DNA from: Acidimicrobiaceae bacterium
GTDB lineage: Bacteria > Actinomycetota > Acidimicrobiia > Acidimicrobiales > MedAcidi-G1
Assembly: GCA_002687745.1 (NCBI GenBank)
Contig: NZBE01000007.1
Location: 1-37,743, forward strand
Length of the DNA stretch: 37,743 nt
Direction: 5' to 3'
The notes under the pieces: generated by a model
What the model was told of the DNA's origin: nothing
The model's database searches: none
The model's input: the letters and a program-made list of their open reading frames with translations, nothing else
Translations under genes and position numbers: made by a program
In this document: positions 7,571 through 17,029 of the stretch, piece after piece
How positions within the stretch are numbered: position 1 is the stretch's first letter
How the letters are laid out: every line of letters begins with the position of its first letter

Positions 7571-8744
7571 GACCGTGCTCCGGCGAGACAGGCTCACCCG
7601 CCGCGACCCTTCCGACCAGATCGGCGACCAGATCGGCCGCATCGGCGCGACCCGCGGTGCGCGACCTCTCACCCATCTCCTCGAGGGTGTCCGGGTCCTC
7701 GAGCAGGCTCTGCACCTCAACAGCCAGCCTGGTGCCGACCAGGTCGGCGTCGGTCACCAGAACCGCAGCGCCGGCCGCTACGAGGCTCTCCGCATTGAGC
7801 CTCTGGTGGTCCCTGGGTGCACCGGGCAGCGGGACAAGAACAGCAGGTCGGCCGATCACGGTCAGTTCTGCCACCGTGGTTGCCCCGGCCCGGCAGATGA
7901 CCAGGTCGGCGGCAGCCAGCAGCTCAGGAAGGTCCTTCTCATACTCGACAGGCCGGTAGTCGACCTGACGTGCGGGTGCTGGAAGGTTGGCGACATGAGC
8001 GTGCCAGTCCCGGCGGCCGATCACGTGGTGGACCGCTATGTCCCCGCCTGCCCAACCTTCGACCATTTCGACTACAGCCCCGTTGATACGCCTTGCCCCC
8101 AGGGAGCCTCCAAATGCAAGGAGCAGCGGTGTCGGGCCGAGCCCCATCCGCTCACGCAGGGTCTGGCGCGAATCCGCAGCTGAGAGATCCCTGACCGTCT
8201 GGCGCACGGGGTTGCCAGTGAGCACCTCTCGCCTGAGACCGGTGCCCGGAAAGGCCACGACTGCCGCCACGGCAAAGCGGCCCAGAAGCCTGTTGGCCTC
8301 GCCGGCGACAGCGTTCTGTTCGGCCACCAGCAATGGAACTCTGAGCAGCGCTGCTGCAAGGCCACACGGGATGCTCGCATAACCACCCGTCGCAAGGACC
8401 ACCGACGGTCGGTGCCTTACGAGCAGATAGAGGGCTCTCAGGAGGGCCGCCACGAGCCCGGACACCGCCAGAAGGTTGGCCGGGGTGAGACGGCGCTGGA
8501 TTCCGCGCCCGGGCAGCACGGTCAGGCCGAAGCCCGCCTCGGGAACCAGGCTCGTCTCGATACCCCTGCGACTACCCACCACATGAACGAACTCCGGACC
8601 AGGCACAACCGACCGCTCGACAAGCGCATGTGCGACCGCCAGGCCGGGAAGGACATGACCTGCTGTTCCCCCCCCGGCAATCACGACACCACCCCTTCTG
8701 GGAGCACCTGCCAAGCCGTCGGAAGCTCGCCGCCCGGTTGTCAC
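7563..8744 (-). CDS. murG: Lipid II synthase MurG (GlcNAc transferase)
   Basis: A 393-residue GT28 glycosyltransferase that adds GlcNAc to lipid I on the inner membrane face, yielding lipid II. It shows the loop IAGGGTAGHVLPGLAVAHAL, GSRRGIETSLVPEAG, TGGYASIPCGLAAA, EQNAVAGEANRLLGR, FGGSLGARRIN and CRAGATTVAELT with the donor-site PAVLVPLPGAPRDHQRLNA. The start GTG at 8744 overlaps the ftsW stop (GTGA). The first 19 residues before the first strand are longer than usual; a later start is possible. The frame open to 9182 is ftsW in another frame. Confidence 0.95.
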   Translation of the reverse strand: MTTGRRASDGLAGAPRRGGVVIAGGGTAGHVLPGLAVAHALVERSVVPGPEFVHVVGSRRGIETSLVPEAGFGLTVLPGRGIQRRLTPANLLAVSGLVAALLRALYLLVRHRPSVVLATGGYASIPCGLAAALLRVPLLVAEQNAVAGEANRLLGRFAVAAVVAFPGTGLRREVLTGNPVRQTVRDLSAADSRQTLRERMGLGPTPLLLAFGGSLGARRINGAVVEMVEGWAGGDIAVHHVIGRRDWHAHVANLPAPARQVDYRPVEYEKDLPELLAAADLVICRAGATTVAELTVIGRPAVLVPLPGAPRDHQRLNAESLVAAGAAVLVTDADLVGTRLAVEVQSLLEDPDTLEEMGERSRTAGRADAADLVADLVGRVAAGEPVSPEHGRV

Positions 8745-9919
8745 GAGGCCTGTCGTGCGATGTTCAGGAGAATGCCGTATGCGGCCATCGTCACCACAAG
8801 GGCACTCCCCCCGAAGGAGACAAATGGAAGCGGCAACCCGGTGATGGGCACCACACCCAGCACAGCTCCGATGTTCACGAACGCCTGGACCAGGATCCAG
8901 CAGGTCACCCCGGCCGCCAACAACTGACCGAACGCATCGGGAGCCCTCAGCGCCGTCGAGAGCCCCACGAGGCCAATCACGAGGAACGCCAGGATCACCG
9001 TTGCGGCCCCAACCAGGCCCCACTCCTCTGCAACAATTGCAAAGATGAAGTCGGTGTGTGCATATGGGAGAAAGCCCCACTTTGCACGGCTTGCTCCGAG
9101 GCCGATCCCACTGATTCCACCGCTCGACACCGCGACACCAGCCTGGATTGTCTGCCATCCGGTGTTCAGCGGATCGTTCCACGGATCGAGCATCCCGAGC
9201 AGCCGCTGCCTGCGATAGGGGGCGCTGAGGCTCAGTCCTGCAATGCCGACCAGACCGAGTACGCCCAGCCCTGCGAGGACGTCCAGACGGGTTCCCGAAA
9301 AGAACAACAGGGAACTCACTATGGCCAGGACGATGACCACGGTGCCCAGGTCGGGTTCGAGCATCAGGAGAACACCGATCGTGACGGTCACCATCAGCAC
9401 AGGTCGAAGGGTGAGCCTCAGTTGATCACTTGGACGACCGGGCCGTGAGAGCAGGTCCGCGCAGTAGAAGAGAACACCCAGCTTGGCGACCTCAGAAGGT
9501 TGGAAGGTGATGGGGCCAACGGCTAGCCAGCGGGCAGAACCGTTCGCGCTGATTCCGATACCCGGTATGAGGACCATTACCAGCAGGCCGACGGCAACGA
9601 TGATCGCCGGCTGGGAAAGCACGCGGAGGCGCCTGTAGTCGATGCGCATCATCATGGCAAGAGCGAACAGACCCATCGCGAACCAGATGATCTGCCTCTT
9701 CAGGTGGTACCAGGCGTCGCCATAGGTGCGCAGATCGTTCACCGACGAGGATGAGAGGACCATCACGACACCCAGGAGGCCGAGCAGCATCGCCATCGCT
9801 CCGAGCACCACGAACCGTGCCGAGCGTCGACCCGGTGGCCGACGGGTGCGCTGTCGGGGCTCCCCTGCTGGATGTCTGGAGCGTGTTCCCTCTTTGCCGG
9901 GTATCCGGGCTTCGCTCAC
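8741..9919 (-). CDS. ftsW: SEDS peptidoglycan polymerase FtsW
   Basis: A 392-residue polytopic SEDS protein with about ten transmembrane helices. Family motifs are ITFQPSEVAKLGVLFYCA, LLMLEPDLGTVVIVLA with the likely catalytic Asp, GWQTIQAGVAVSSGG, YAHTDFIFAIVAEEWGLVG and GLPLPFVSFGGSALV. FtsW polymerises lipid II into glycan together with FtsI. The dcw position favours FtsW over RodA. The start GTG at 9919 has GGAGG seven bases upstream and overlaps the murD stop (GTGA). A charged Arg/Pro-rich cytoplasmic tail of about 40 residues precedes the first helix. Confidence 0.95.
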   Translation of the reverse strand: MSEARIPGKEGTRSRHPAGEPRQRTRRPPGRRSARFVVLGAMAMLLGLLGVVMVLSSSSVNDLRTYGDAWYHLKRQIIWFAMGLFALAMMMRIDYRRLRVLSQPAIIVAVGLLVMVLIPGIGISANGSARWLAVGPITFQPSEVAKLGVLFYCADLLSRPGRPSDQLRLTLRPVLMVTVTIGVLLMLEPDLGTVVIVLAIVSSLLFFSGTRLDVLAGLGVLGLVGIAGLSLSAPYRRQRLLGMLDPWNDPLNTGWQTIQAGVAVSSGGISGIGLGASRAKWGFLPYAHTDFIFAIVAEEWGLVGAATVILAFLVIGLVGLSTALRAPDAFGQLLAAGVTCWILVQAFVNIGAVLGVVPITGLPLPFVSFGGSALVVTMAAYGILLNIARQAS

Positions 9920-11220
9920 CGAATTGCCTCCATGGCGGCTACGGCCCTCGCAAAGTCGTGGCCCCGTTCCGAATAGGAGGAATACCAGTCGAACGAGGTG
10001 CAGCCGGGCGAGAGGAGCACGGTTCCACCACCGGCTGCACACTCCCCTGCCATCTCCACAGCTGTCTCCATGGAGTCGGCCACCTGCAGCGGAACGCGAC
10101 CTCCGAATGCCTCCTCGATCTCACCGGCCGCCTCGCCGATGGCAACCACGCCGCGTGGGCTTGCCTCACCGAGGATCGACAGGTCGAGCCCCTTGTTGCG
10201 GCCACCGGCAATCAGGACCGATCCCGGTAGACCTGCAAGCGCGGCAAGGGTTGCGTGGGGAGTGGTCGCCTTGCTGTCGTCTACGTAACGGACCCCCTTG
10301 TGCTCGGCGATCAGGTTCATTCGGTGGGGAAGACCCCTGAAGTCGTCGAGCACCGACGCACACGAGGCAAGGTCGGCTCCGGAGCGAACCGCTACCGCTG
10401 TCGCCGCCTGGGCGTTGAGAAGGTCGTGGGGAAGGCTTCTCGGCATCGAGGCAACGTCGGTTACCTCACTGTCGCCATGCAGCAGCCGCCCATCGTGGAT
10501 CCGGCAAAAGGAGTCGGGCATACCAAAGCCTGTCGCCCCCACAGGGGCGTGGGCAGCCACAACCGGATCTGCCAGGTTTGCAACCGCATCGGCAGCGCTG
10601 TCGATGCCTTCCCAGATCCGCGCCTTGGCGGCCTCGTATGACTCCAGATCAGCGTGGATATCAAGGTGGTCGGGGCTGAAGTTGAGCCAGGCAGACGGTG
10701 ACGCTGAGAAGCGTTGAACATGGGCCAGCCTGAAAGACGAAGCCTCCACGACAAAGACCTGGGTCTCAGCGTCATCGATTGCGGCGACCATCGGGGTCTC
10801 GGTGTTGGCCACCGCTGCAGCGTGGACACCGGCCTGTTCCAACATTGCGACGATCAGGGCTACAACCGTCGTCTTTCCGTTGGTGCCCGTGACCGCACAG
10901 CGCCGCCGATCATCCCAACGGACCGCCAGGTCGTACTCGTCGAGGAGCGGCAGGCCTGCGGCACCGGCGGCGGCGAAGATGGGGTGGCCGTCCGGGATCC
11001 CGGGACTGACCACAGCCTCGCTGCATCCGGCAAGCAGGTGACTCCAGTCAGCTGGTCCGGGCGCCGAGACCAACTCCACCCCAAGGCGGTCCGCGTACTC
11101 CCGCGTTGGGGCCACGGGGTTGTCATCGACGGCAACCACGTTGTGCCCACGTGCCCGCAGGGCTCTCACGACTGCCCGACCTGTCACACCCAGGCCCATG
11201 ACGAGGACGGTGGAGTTCAC
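9916..11220 (-). CDS. murD: UDP-MurNAc-L-Ala--D-Glu ligase MurD
   Basis: A 434-residue Mur ligase adding D-Glu. It shows the Rossmann-like start VLVMGLGVTGRAVVRAL, VVSPGIPDGHP, P-loop TGTNGKTTV (residues 111-119), VVEASSFRLAHV, LNFSPDHLDIH, DLLNAQAATAVA, VDDSKATTPHATLAAL and LSPGCTSFDWYSSYSERG, which is typical of MurD. The GTG start overlaps the mraY stop in GTGA. Length and motifs are complete, with no sign of decay. Confidence 0.97.
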   Translation of the reverse strand: MNSTVLVMGLGVTGRAVVRALRARGHNVVAVDDNPVAPTREYADRLGVELVSAPGPADWSHLLAGCSEAVVSPGIPDGHPIFAAAGAAGLPLLDEYDLAVRWDDRRRCAVTGTNGKTTVVALIVAMLEQAGVHAAAVANTETPMVAAIDDAETQVFVVEASSFRLAHVQRFSASPSAWLNFSPDHLDIHADLESYEAAKARIWEGIDSAADAVANLADPVVAAHAPVGATGFGMPDSFCRIHDGRLLHGDSEVTDVASMPRSLPHDLLNAQAATAVAVRSGADLASCASVLDDFRGLPHRMNLIAEHKGVRYVDDSKATTPHATLAALAGLPGSVLIAGGRNKGLDLSILGEASPRGVVAIGEAAGEIEEAFGGRVPLQVADSMETAVEMAGECAAGGGTVLLSPGCTSFDWYSSYSERGHDFARAVAAMEAIR

Positions 11221-12272
11221 GGCCCGGGAGCACCGAGCACGTCAACCAGGCCCGCATTGATCGAGTCGGCGTAGAACAGTCCGATCCCTGCTGCGGTGCA
11301 CATGCCCGAAAGGATCCAGAAGCGAACGATGACGGTTGTCTCAGGCCAGCCCTTCAGCTCGAAGTGGTGGTGGATCGGGGCCATGCGAAACACGCGTCTG
11401 CCACCGAAGATCCGAAAGCCGACCACCTGGATCATCACCGAGACGGTCTCAAATACGAACAGGCCGGCGATGATCGGCAACAGCAGCGTCGTGCTGGTTG
11501 CCAGGGCCAGTGCCGCCAGACCGCTGCCAATCGCCAGAGAACCGGTGTCACCCATGAAGATCCGGGCTGGAGCTGCATTCCACCACAGGAAGCCGAGGCA
11601 TCCACCGGCCATCGCGGCTGCGACCACGGCGAGGTCAAGCGCATGCCGGACCTCGTAGATCCCGGGTAGGCGGAACTGCCAGAACGCGATAACCGTGAAC
11701 GCCCCGAAGGTGAACACACCCGCACCGGCCGCAAGGCCGTCAAGACCGTCGGTGAGGTTCACGGCATTCGATGATCCGACTATCAGGAATACGGCCCAGA
11801 TCACCCAGAGGACGCTTCCGATACGGATGCCCGGCTGGCTGAAACGGGCGAACGAGATGACCGAATGCGTCGGCGTGTGCTCGGCCATGAGGACCGCAAA
11901 CGTGAGGCCGACGGTAAGGAGCCCAACCATCTTGGCCCGCTTGTTCAGCCCCAGATTGCGTTCCCTCACGACCTTGATCCAGTCGTCGAGCAGACCAACG
12001 GCTCCGCCTCCGACTATTGCCAGCATCACGAAAATGCCTGACATCGTGTAGATGCCGTTGTAGAAGTCGCTGACGATGTAGCCCAGCACGGCTCCTGAAA
12101 CGATGGCCAGTCCTCCCATTGTGGGCGTTCCGGCCTTTGTGTTGTGCCCCTCGGGGCCGTCGTCACGGATGGGCTGGCCGATGCGGTAGTGGGTCAGGGA
12201 CCTGATCAGGAAATGCGTTCCGATCAGGGACACGGCCATCGCCACTGCTGCCGCTATGAGAACCCTGATCAC
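11217..12272 (-). CDS. mraY: Phospho-MurNAc-pentapeptide transferase MraY
   Basis: A 351-residue polytopic enzyme of about ten helices that moves phospho-MurNAc-pentapeptide from UDP to undecaprenyl phosphate, forming lipid I. Hallmarks are GHNTKAGTPTMGGLAI near residue 50, LLDDWIKV, NAVNLTDGLDGLAAG, WWNAAPARIFMGDTGSLAIG and MAPIHHHFELKGWPE with the histidine cluster. The GTG start overlaps the murE stop in GTGA, so nothing remains between murE and mraY where murF would be expected. Confidence 0.98.
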   Translation of the reverse strand: MIRVLIAAAVAMAVSLIGTHFLIRSLTHYRIGQPIRDDGPEGHNTKAGTPTMGGLAIVSGAVLGYIVSDFYNGIYTMSGIFVMLAIVGGGAVGLLDDWIKVVRERNLGLNKRAKMVGLLTVGLTFAVLMAEHTPTHSVISFARFSQPGIRIGSVLWVIWAVFLIVGSSNAVNLTDGLDGLAAGAGVFTFGAFTVIAFWQFRLPGIYEVRHALDLAVVAAAMAGGCLGFLWWNAAPARIFMGDTGSLAIGSGLAALALATSTTLLLPIIAGLFVFETVSVMIQVVGFRIFGGRRVFRMAPIHHHFELKGWPETTVIVRFWILSGMCTAAGIGLFYADSINAGLVDVLGAPGP

Positions 12273-13708
12273 GAGTCGGTCCTCACCGTGGCGTCCCTGG
12301 CGTGTGCAAGTCGGGAAGCCTCTTCGCGGACGACGGTTCGGTCGTCGAACGGACGGCTTTCACCGTCAGACACCTGGACTGCCTCGTGGCCCTTTCCGGA
12401 GACCACGACCACGTCGCCGGGGCGCGCCAGCGCCAGGGCCTTCCCGATTGCCCTGCGTCTGTCGAGGATTGTGTGCGCTGGTGGCTCAGCCATACCCGTA
12501 AGGATGTCCGCTATCACCACCTCGGGTGGTTCACCCCTCGGGTTGTCCGAGGTAACCACCACGAGATCTGCACCCTCGTGGGCTGCTCGCCCCATCTCAG
12601 GACGCTTGCCGGGGTCACGTTCTCCCCCACAACCGAACACCGAGATGACCCGGCCACCGTCAGACACCCCACGCGCCGATGCGAGCAGCCGGGTGAGGGA
12701 ATCAGGCGAATGTGCATAGTCGACTATCACGGTCGCCCCGCCCTCCACCTCGACAGGTTCGAACCTTCCCGGAATCGGAGCGATGCCGGCAAGGCCGTCA
12801 ACTATGACGGCCGGTTCAACACCGGACAGCAGCGCCAGCTCGGCTGCGACGACGGAGTTGGCGACCGTGAAGTCGCCCCCGACCGGCACCTGTACGTCAA
12901 GGCCCCTCCAGGAGAACGCGACCCGATCGAGATGGACCACCCGGCCGATCTCGGCCACGGACACCTCAACGACCTCCAGGCCCGCCTCAAGTGCCCGGTC
13001 GGCCACCCTCCTGCCGGCCTCGCTGTCCACGACGACCACGGCCCTGTCGGTGAAGGCTCCTGTGAAGAGACGCTCCTTTGCCGCCGCGTAGGACTCCATC
13101 GTGTGGTGGTGGTCGAGGTGGTCACGCGACAGGTTGGTGAATGCCACGGCGGAGAAGCGGGTTCCGTCGACACGGTGCTGGTCCAGTGCGTGGGATGAAA
13201 CCTCCATGATCACCTCGCTGCGCCCCTCACCTGCCCAGGAGGCGAGCTGTGCCTGAAGGTCGGGTGCCTCGGGCGTTGTGAGGGCTCCCGTGAGGGTTCC
13301 GATTGTCGCCGGCCAACGGCCTGCGTGCTCGAGGACCCCTGCCAGAAGATGCACGACGCTGGTCTTTCCGTTGGTTCCCGTCACACCAATGACGTCAACC
13401 TGCAGCGAAGGCACACCTGCAATCTGTGAGGCGAACAGGGGCATGAGGCGGCGGACGGAGGGAACGACGAGCACCGGGACGTCGAGGTCGAGGGGAAGTT
13501 CAGCCATCACGGCCGCGGCCCCTGCCTCTACGGCCTCCCGGGCGTATGCGTGGCCGTCGCTTGTCTGTCCGCTGATGCAGCAGAAGAGGTCGCCTGACGC
13601 GACAATGCGGGAGTCGTGGACGATCCGCCCGATGTCGGGGTCGCCACCAGTCCCCGGCAGTGTCGAGAAGGGTTGTTCGGTAGCCGCCAACAGCGCTGAG
13701 AGCAGCAT
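12269..13708 (-). CDS. murE: UDP-MurNAc-tripeptide ligase MurE (meso-DAP type)
   Basis: A 479-residue Mur ligase that adds the third stem residue. It shows HDSRIVASGDLF at the uridine site, P-loop TGTNGKTSV (residues 110-118), MEVSSHALDQHRVDG, FTNLSRDHLDHH, a probable carbamylated lysine in AAAKERLF, and IPGRFEPVE. The specificity motif DNPR (388-391) is the form that recognises meso-diaminopimelate, so the wall is expected to be the DAP type. ATG at 13708 lies one base past the ftsI stop; the frame open beyond it is ftsI in another frame. It is a single Mur ligase, not a MurE-MurF fusion. Confidence 0.97.
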   Translation of the reverse strand: MLLSALLAATEQPFSTLPGTGGDPDIGRIVHDSRIVASGDLFCCISGQTSDGHAYAREAVEAGAAAVMAELPLDLDVPVLVVPSVRRLMPLFASQIAGVPSLQVDVIGVTGTNGKTSVVHLLAGVLEHAGRWPATIGTLTGALTTPEAPDLQAQLASWAGEGRSEVIMEVSSHALDQHRVDGTRFSAVAFTNLSRDHLDHHHTMESYAAAKERLFTGAFTDRAVVVVDSEAGRRVADRALEAGLEVVEVSVAEIGRVVHLDRVAFSWRGLDVQVPVGGDFTVANSVVAAELALLSGVEPAVIVDGLAGIAPIPGRFEPVEVEGGATVIVDYAHSPDSLTRLLASARGVSDGGRVISVFGCGGERDPGKRPEMGRAAHEGADLVVVTSDNPRGEPPEVVIADILTGMAEPPAHTILDRRRAIGKALALARPGDVVVVSGKGHEAVQVSDGESRPFDDRTVVREEASRLAHARDATVRTDS

Positions 13709-13709
13709 C

Positions 13710-15563
13710 TCAACCGGTGCCCGACAGGGCAGCCTCCTCGGCGGCCTGTAGCTCAGAGGCCCTTGCGGGCGTAGTGGCCATGACCCTTCCGAACTGGTCG
13801 AGGCCGGTCCTTTCAAACTCTGACGGCATCCGTAACTGCCTCACGGCGAACTGTGCGTAGTCGGAGAAGATCGGTGCGGCTGCCCTTCCACCTGAATAGG
13901 CCCTGCGGGCCGGTTCGTCGACAACGACGAGAATCACCAACTCGGGTGCCTCCGCGGGAAGGAAACCGGCGAAGCTGGCGACGTAGCGAATCTCGCCCTT
14001 GTCCTCGCCATATCCACCCTCGGCAAGCGGCTTCCATGCAGTGCCGGTCTTGCCGGCAACCCGGTAGCCCGGCACCTGGCCTCGCTTCCCTGTTCCATCT
14101 GAGACGACAGCCTCCATCATCGAGACGACGCTGCGTGCGATACCCGACGGAACCACCTCGATCTGCTCGGCAGCCTGGATCGGTGTAAACACCCCGCCAT
14201 CATCCAACGAACCGCGTACCAGTGTGGGCGCGGGTCGCCGACCGTCGTTTGCGAGTGTCGCGAATGCTGTGAGCATCTGTATCGGCGTGGCTGAGACTCC
14301 CTGCCCTATGGCGATCGTGGGAAGGGAGGTCCCGGACCACCTGCCGACGGGGGTCAGGATGCCTCGGGCCTCTCCGGGAAAGCGCAGGTCGGTGACCGCT
14401 CCGAGCCCGTAGTCGAGGAGTTGTCGGTACAGGGCCTCCTCGCCGAGATCCTGGGCCCACAGGATCGTTCCGACGTTTGAGGACTGGCGGAGTATGTCTG
14501 CCACGGACCACTCCTCTGTCCCATGCGGGAACGAGTCCTTGAAGTCGGCGTCGTGCACGAACACATTGCCCGGCACCTCTCTGACGGTGTCAGGTGCAGC
14601 TGTACCTGTCTCGAGGACGGCCGACATGGTGAGCGGCTTCATGATGGATCCGGGTTCGAACGTCCAGGTGGCAACCTTGTGTTCGGTCGATGGGCGCACC
14701 ACCCCGTCATCGCCTCGCTCCACCGTCGCCGAGGCGAGCACCTCGCCGGTGGTCGGGCTCATCGCCACCAGGACACCACCCTTGCCCCCTGCGGCCTCGA
14801 CCCCGTCTGCAAGGAGACGCTCGGCCTCAAACTGGAGTGCACGGTCAATTGTCAGGACGAGGGAGAGGCCCTGCTCCGCCGGTTCTACCCGGTACTCACC
14901 ACCGGGAATGGTGGATCCACCCAGACCCGCCTCGACGATCATCTCTCCGTTGGTTCCAGAGAGGAGGTTGTCGTAGACGAGTTCGAGACCACTGATTCCG
15001 TTGCTGTCGATGTCTGTCCTGCCCAGGAGCGCCAGTCCTGACCCGTCACCGGGTCGCAGGCGTGCGTTCTCGGGCCGGGTGTAGACACCTGAGAGGTCAA
15101 GCGCCATGGCGTTGTCAGCCACCTCGCTGTCAACCTGTCGGTCCAGGTAGACAAAGGAGCGTTGGCGGGAGAGGCGCTCCTCGAGCACCCCGATGTCTGT
15201 ACCCAGGACCCCGGCCAACGCGATCGCCGCTCCTGCAGGATCGTCGACCATCCCCGGATTGGCGACCACTGACAGGCGTGGCACCGAGAGGGCCAGATCG
15301 ACCCCGTTGCGATCAACGATCGCTCCCCTGGCGGCCGGGAGGGTTACGGTGCGGATCCGTTGGGCCAGGCCTCTCTCCAGGTAACGGTCGGGTTCCATTA
15401 TCTGGAGCTCCACGAGCCTCCATCCGAGCAGGCCGGACAGAACCAGGAAGATGAAGCCGACGACCACGATCCGCCTCTTCAGGCGCTTCTGGGCGCCAAG
15501 CCGAAGGAGGTCGCGCCTGGAGCCCCTGCCGGCGGCAGTTGTCGCCTCAGGTGCGCTGCTCAA
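13710..15563 (-). CDS. ftsI: Septal transpeptidase FtsI (class B PBP, PBP3-like)
   Basis: A 617-residue class B penicillin-binding protein that cross-links septal peptidoglycan. A basic cytoplasmic tail and one transmembrane helix (about residues 31-53) are followed by the dimerisation region (RGAIVDRNG) and the transpeptidase domain. The active-site motifs are S306-I-M-K309, S361-S-N363 and K505-T-G507. The usual STFK is SIMK here, which keeps the catalytic Ser and Lys. The start is an uncommon TTG overlapping the ftsL stop (TTGA). No PASTA domains are present. Confidence 0.96.
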   Translation of the reverse strand: MSSAPEATTAAGRGSRRDLLRLGAQKRLKRRIVVVGFIFLVLSGLLGWRLVELQIMEPDRYLERGLAQRIRTVTLPAARGAIVDRNGVDLALSVPRLSVVANPGMVDDPAGAAIALAGVLGTDIGVLEERLSRQRSFVYLDRQVDSEVADNAMALDLSGVYTRPENARLRPGDGSGLALLGRTDIDSNGISGLELVYDNLLSGTNGEMIVEAGLGGSTIPGGEYRVEPAEQGLSLVLTIDRALQFEAERLLADGVEAAGGKGGVLVAMSPTTGEVLASATVERGDDGVVRPSTEHKVATWTFEPGSIMKPLTMSAVLETGTAAPDTVREVPGNVFVHDADFKDSFPHGTEEWSVADILRQSSNVGTILWAQDLGEEALYRQLLDYGLGAVTDLRFPGEARGILTPVGRWSGTSLPTIAIGQGVSATPIQMLTAFATLANDGRRPAPTLVRGSLDDGGVFTPIQAAEQIEVVPSGIARSVVSMMEAVVSDGTGKRGQVPGYRVAGKTGTAWKPLAEGGYGEDKGEIRYVASFAGFLPAEAPELVILVVVDEPARRAYSGGRAAAPIFSDYAQFAVRQLRMPSEFERTGLDQFGRVMATTPARASELQAAEEAALSGTG

Positions 15564-15985
15564 CGGACCTGGAGCGAAAAGGGGTTCTCTGACGGTGCCG
15601 GAAGTGGGTGAAGGGGGTCACCGGGCACTACGGCCGGCAGGTAGAGGCGGTTGGGTGGCGGTGTCATCCCCAGGCGACCGGTGGCGGCGCTCAGGATCCG
15701 GGATGGGCTCTCGAGTCGGGCCACCTCCTCTCTGAGGACCTGTGAGCGCTGTTGGCCGTACTCCAGGCGGTCCTGCAGGCTGTCGAACTCAAACTGCCCG
15801 TTGACGAGCACGCTGTGCAGCGATGCCATCGCCAACAGGGCGACGAAGAACCCGAAGGTGCTCAGTGCTCCCATGGCCCCGAGTGCCGGCCTGCCACTGG
15901 TTGCATCTCTGCTTCCGGTTGTGCTGCGGGTAGTCCGGTCGCGTAGTGCCTCGCTACCTGCAACCGGTCTGACTACTGCTGTCAT
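15560..15985 (-). CDS. ftsL: FtsL-like septum protein
   Basis: A 141-residue bitopic protein. A basic Ser/Thr-rich tail of about 38 residues precedes one transmembrane helix (about 40-62). A short extracytoplasmic coiled coil (QDRLEYGQQRSQVLREEVAR) ends in the motif ATGRLGMTPPPNRLYLP, typical of FtsL/DivIC proteins. It would join FtsQ and a FtsB/DivIC partner, not seen here, to control FtsW-FtsI. ATG overlaps the rsmH stop in ATGA. Sequence conservation is low; position between rsmH and ftsI supports the call. Confidence 0.88.
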   Translation of the reverse strand: MTAVVRPVAGSEALRDRTTRSTTGSRDATSGRPALGAMGALSTFGFFVALLAMASLHSVLVNGQFEFDSLQDRLEYGQQRSQVLREEVARLESPSRILSAATGRLGMTPPPNRLYLPAVVPGDPLHPLPAPSENPFSLQVR

Positions 15986-17010
15986 GCCCGCTCCAGGATC
16001 CGCAGGCGGGCGCTGGCGGCGCGGGGGTTGCGCTCAACCTCAGCGTTGCCCGGTCTCACCGCTCTCCTCCTGAGTGCAACCGCCTCAGGCCGGGCACCAC
16101 ACCCGCAGGGCAGTTGGGGAGGGCACTTGCAGCCGCCGGTCACAGCGCTGTCGAACCTGACCTTGACCAGGCGATCCTCGCCCGAGTGGTAGGAGATGAC
16201 CACTCCCCGTCCGCCGGGCCTGAGGTGTCGTATTGCCGCATCGAGGCCGACGGCCAACTGTTCCAGTTCCGAGTTCACCTCTATGCGTATGGCCTGAAAG
16301 GTCCGCTTTGCCGGATGCCCGCCCGTACGACGTGCTGGCGCGGGTATTGCCGAGCGGACCAGATCCGCCAGCTGTTCCGTGTCGGTGACCGGCCTGGCTG
16401 CCACGATCGCCTCAGCGATCCGGCGGGCGTAGCGTTCGTCGGAATTCCGGTAGAGCAGATCGGCTAGAGCGCTCTCGCTGTAGCCGTTCACAACCTCTGA
16501 TGCCGTCCGGCTCCGGGTCTGGTCCATGCGCATGTCGAGAGGTCCTGAGCTGCGGTAGCTGAACCCGCGGTCGAGGCGGTCCAGCTGTGGGGAGGAGACA
16601 CCAAGGTCGAACAGAAAGGCCGAGATCTGCCGGGTGCCGGTTCTGTCGAGGGAGAGGCTGAGGTCTCCGAAGTCCGAGTGGTACAGGACGGCCCGATCGC
16701 CGAACTCCGAGAGCCGCCTGCCTGCGGCTGCGATGGCGTCGGTGTCCCTGTCAAGACCGATGAGGGTGCAGTCAGGGAGGGCCTCGAGCAGCGCTGCCGC
16801 ATGGCCGGCTCCTCCGAGTGTCGCATCGAGGATCAGCCCCGCCGGCACATCCGACAGGGCTTCGATCACCTCTTCGAGCATCACGGGTTGATGCTGGAAG
16901 CTCTCTGTCGTGTCTGTTCTGTCTGTGTCCATCTGCTCATCTGCTTCCGCGATCACGTCCGCATCGCAGCGGTGGCTCCTGCGCCGGCTGAGAACGGTCG
17001 TCAGCCTCAT
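15982..17010 (-). CDS. rsmH: 16S rRNA (cytosine(1402)-N(4))-methyltransferase RsmH (MraW)
   Basis: A 342-residue SAM-dependent enzyme that methylates N4 of C1402 in the 16S rRNA P site. Motifs include HQPVMLEEVIEAL, DATLGGAGHAAALLE for SAM binding, DLGVSSPQLDRLDRGFSYR, GPLDMRMDQ, TFQAIRIEVNSEL, VISYHSGEDRLVK and the C-terminal RAASARLRILERA. I chose ATG at 17010, which has GGAG six bases upstream. An internal ATG at 16932 would drop a basic N-terminal stretch of 26 residues. Upstream open sequence to 17154 lies inside mraZ. Confidence 0.97.
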   Translation of the reverse strand: MRLTTVLSRRRSHRCDADVIAEADEQMDTDRTDTTESFQHQPVMLEEVIEALSDVPAGLILDATLGGAGHAAALLEALPDCTLIGLDRDTDAIAAAGRRLSEFGDRAVLYHSDFGDLSLSLDRTGTRQISAFLFDLGVSSPQLDRLDRGFSYRSSGPLDMRMDQTRSRTASEVVNGYSESALADLLYRNSDERYARRIAEAIVAARPVTDTEQLADLVRSAIPAPARRTGGHPAKRTFQAIRIEVNSELEQLAVGLDAAIRHLRPGGRGVVISYHSGEDRLVKVRFDSAVTGGCKCPPQLPCGCGARPEAVALRRRAVRPGNAEVERNPRAASARLRILERA

Positions 17011-17029
17011 GCTGTCTCCAGTCGTGGGC

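Noticed and set aside
8745-9182. A 146-residue N-terminal extension of MurG
   Set aside because: It lies wholly inside ftsW in another frame, and MurG family similarity begins after the GTG at 8744.
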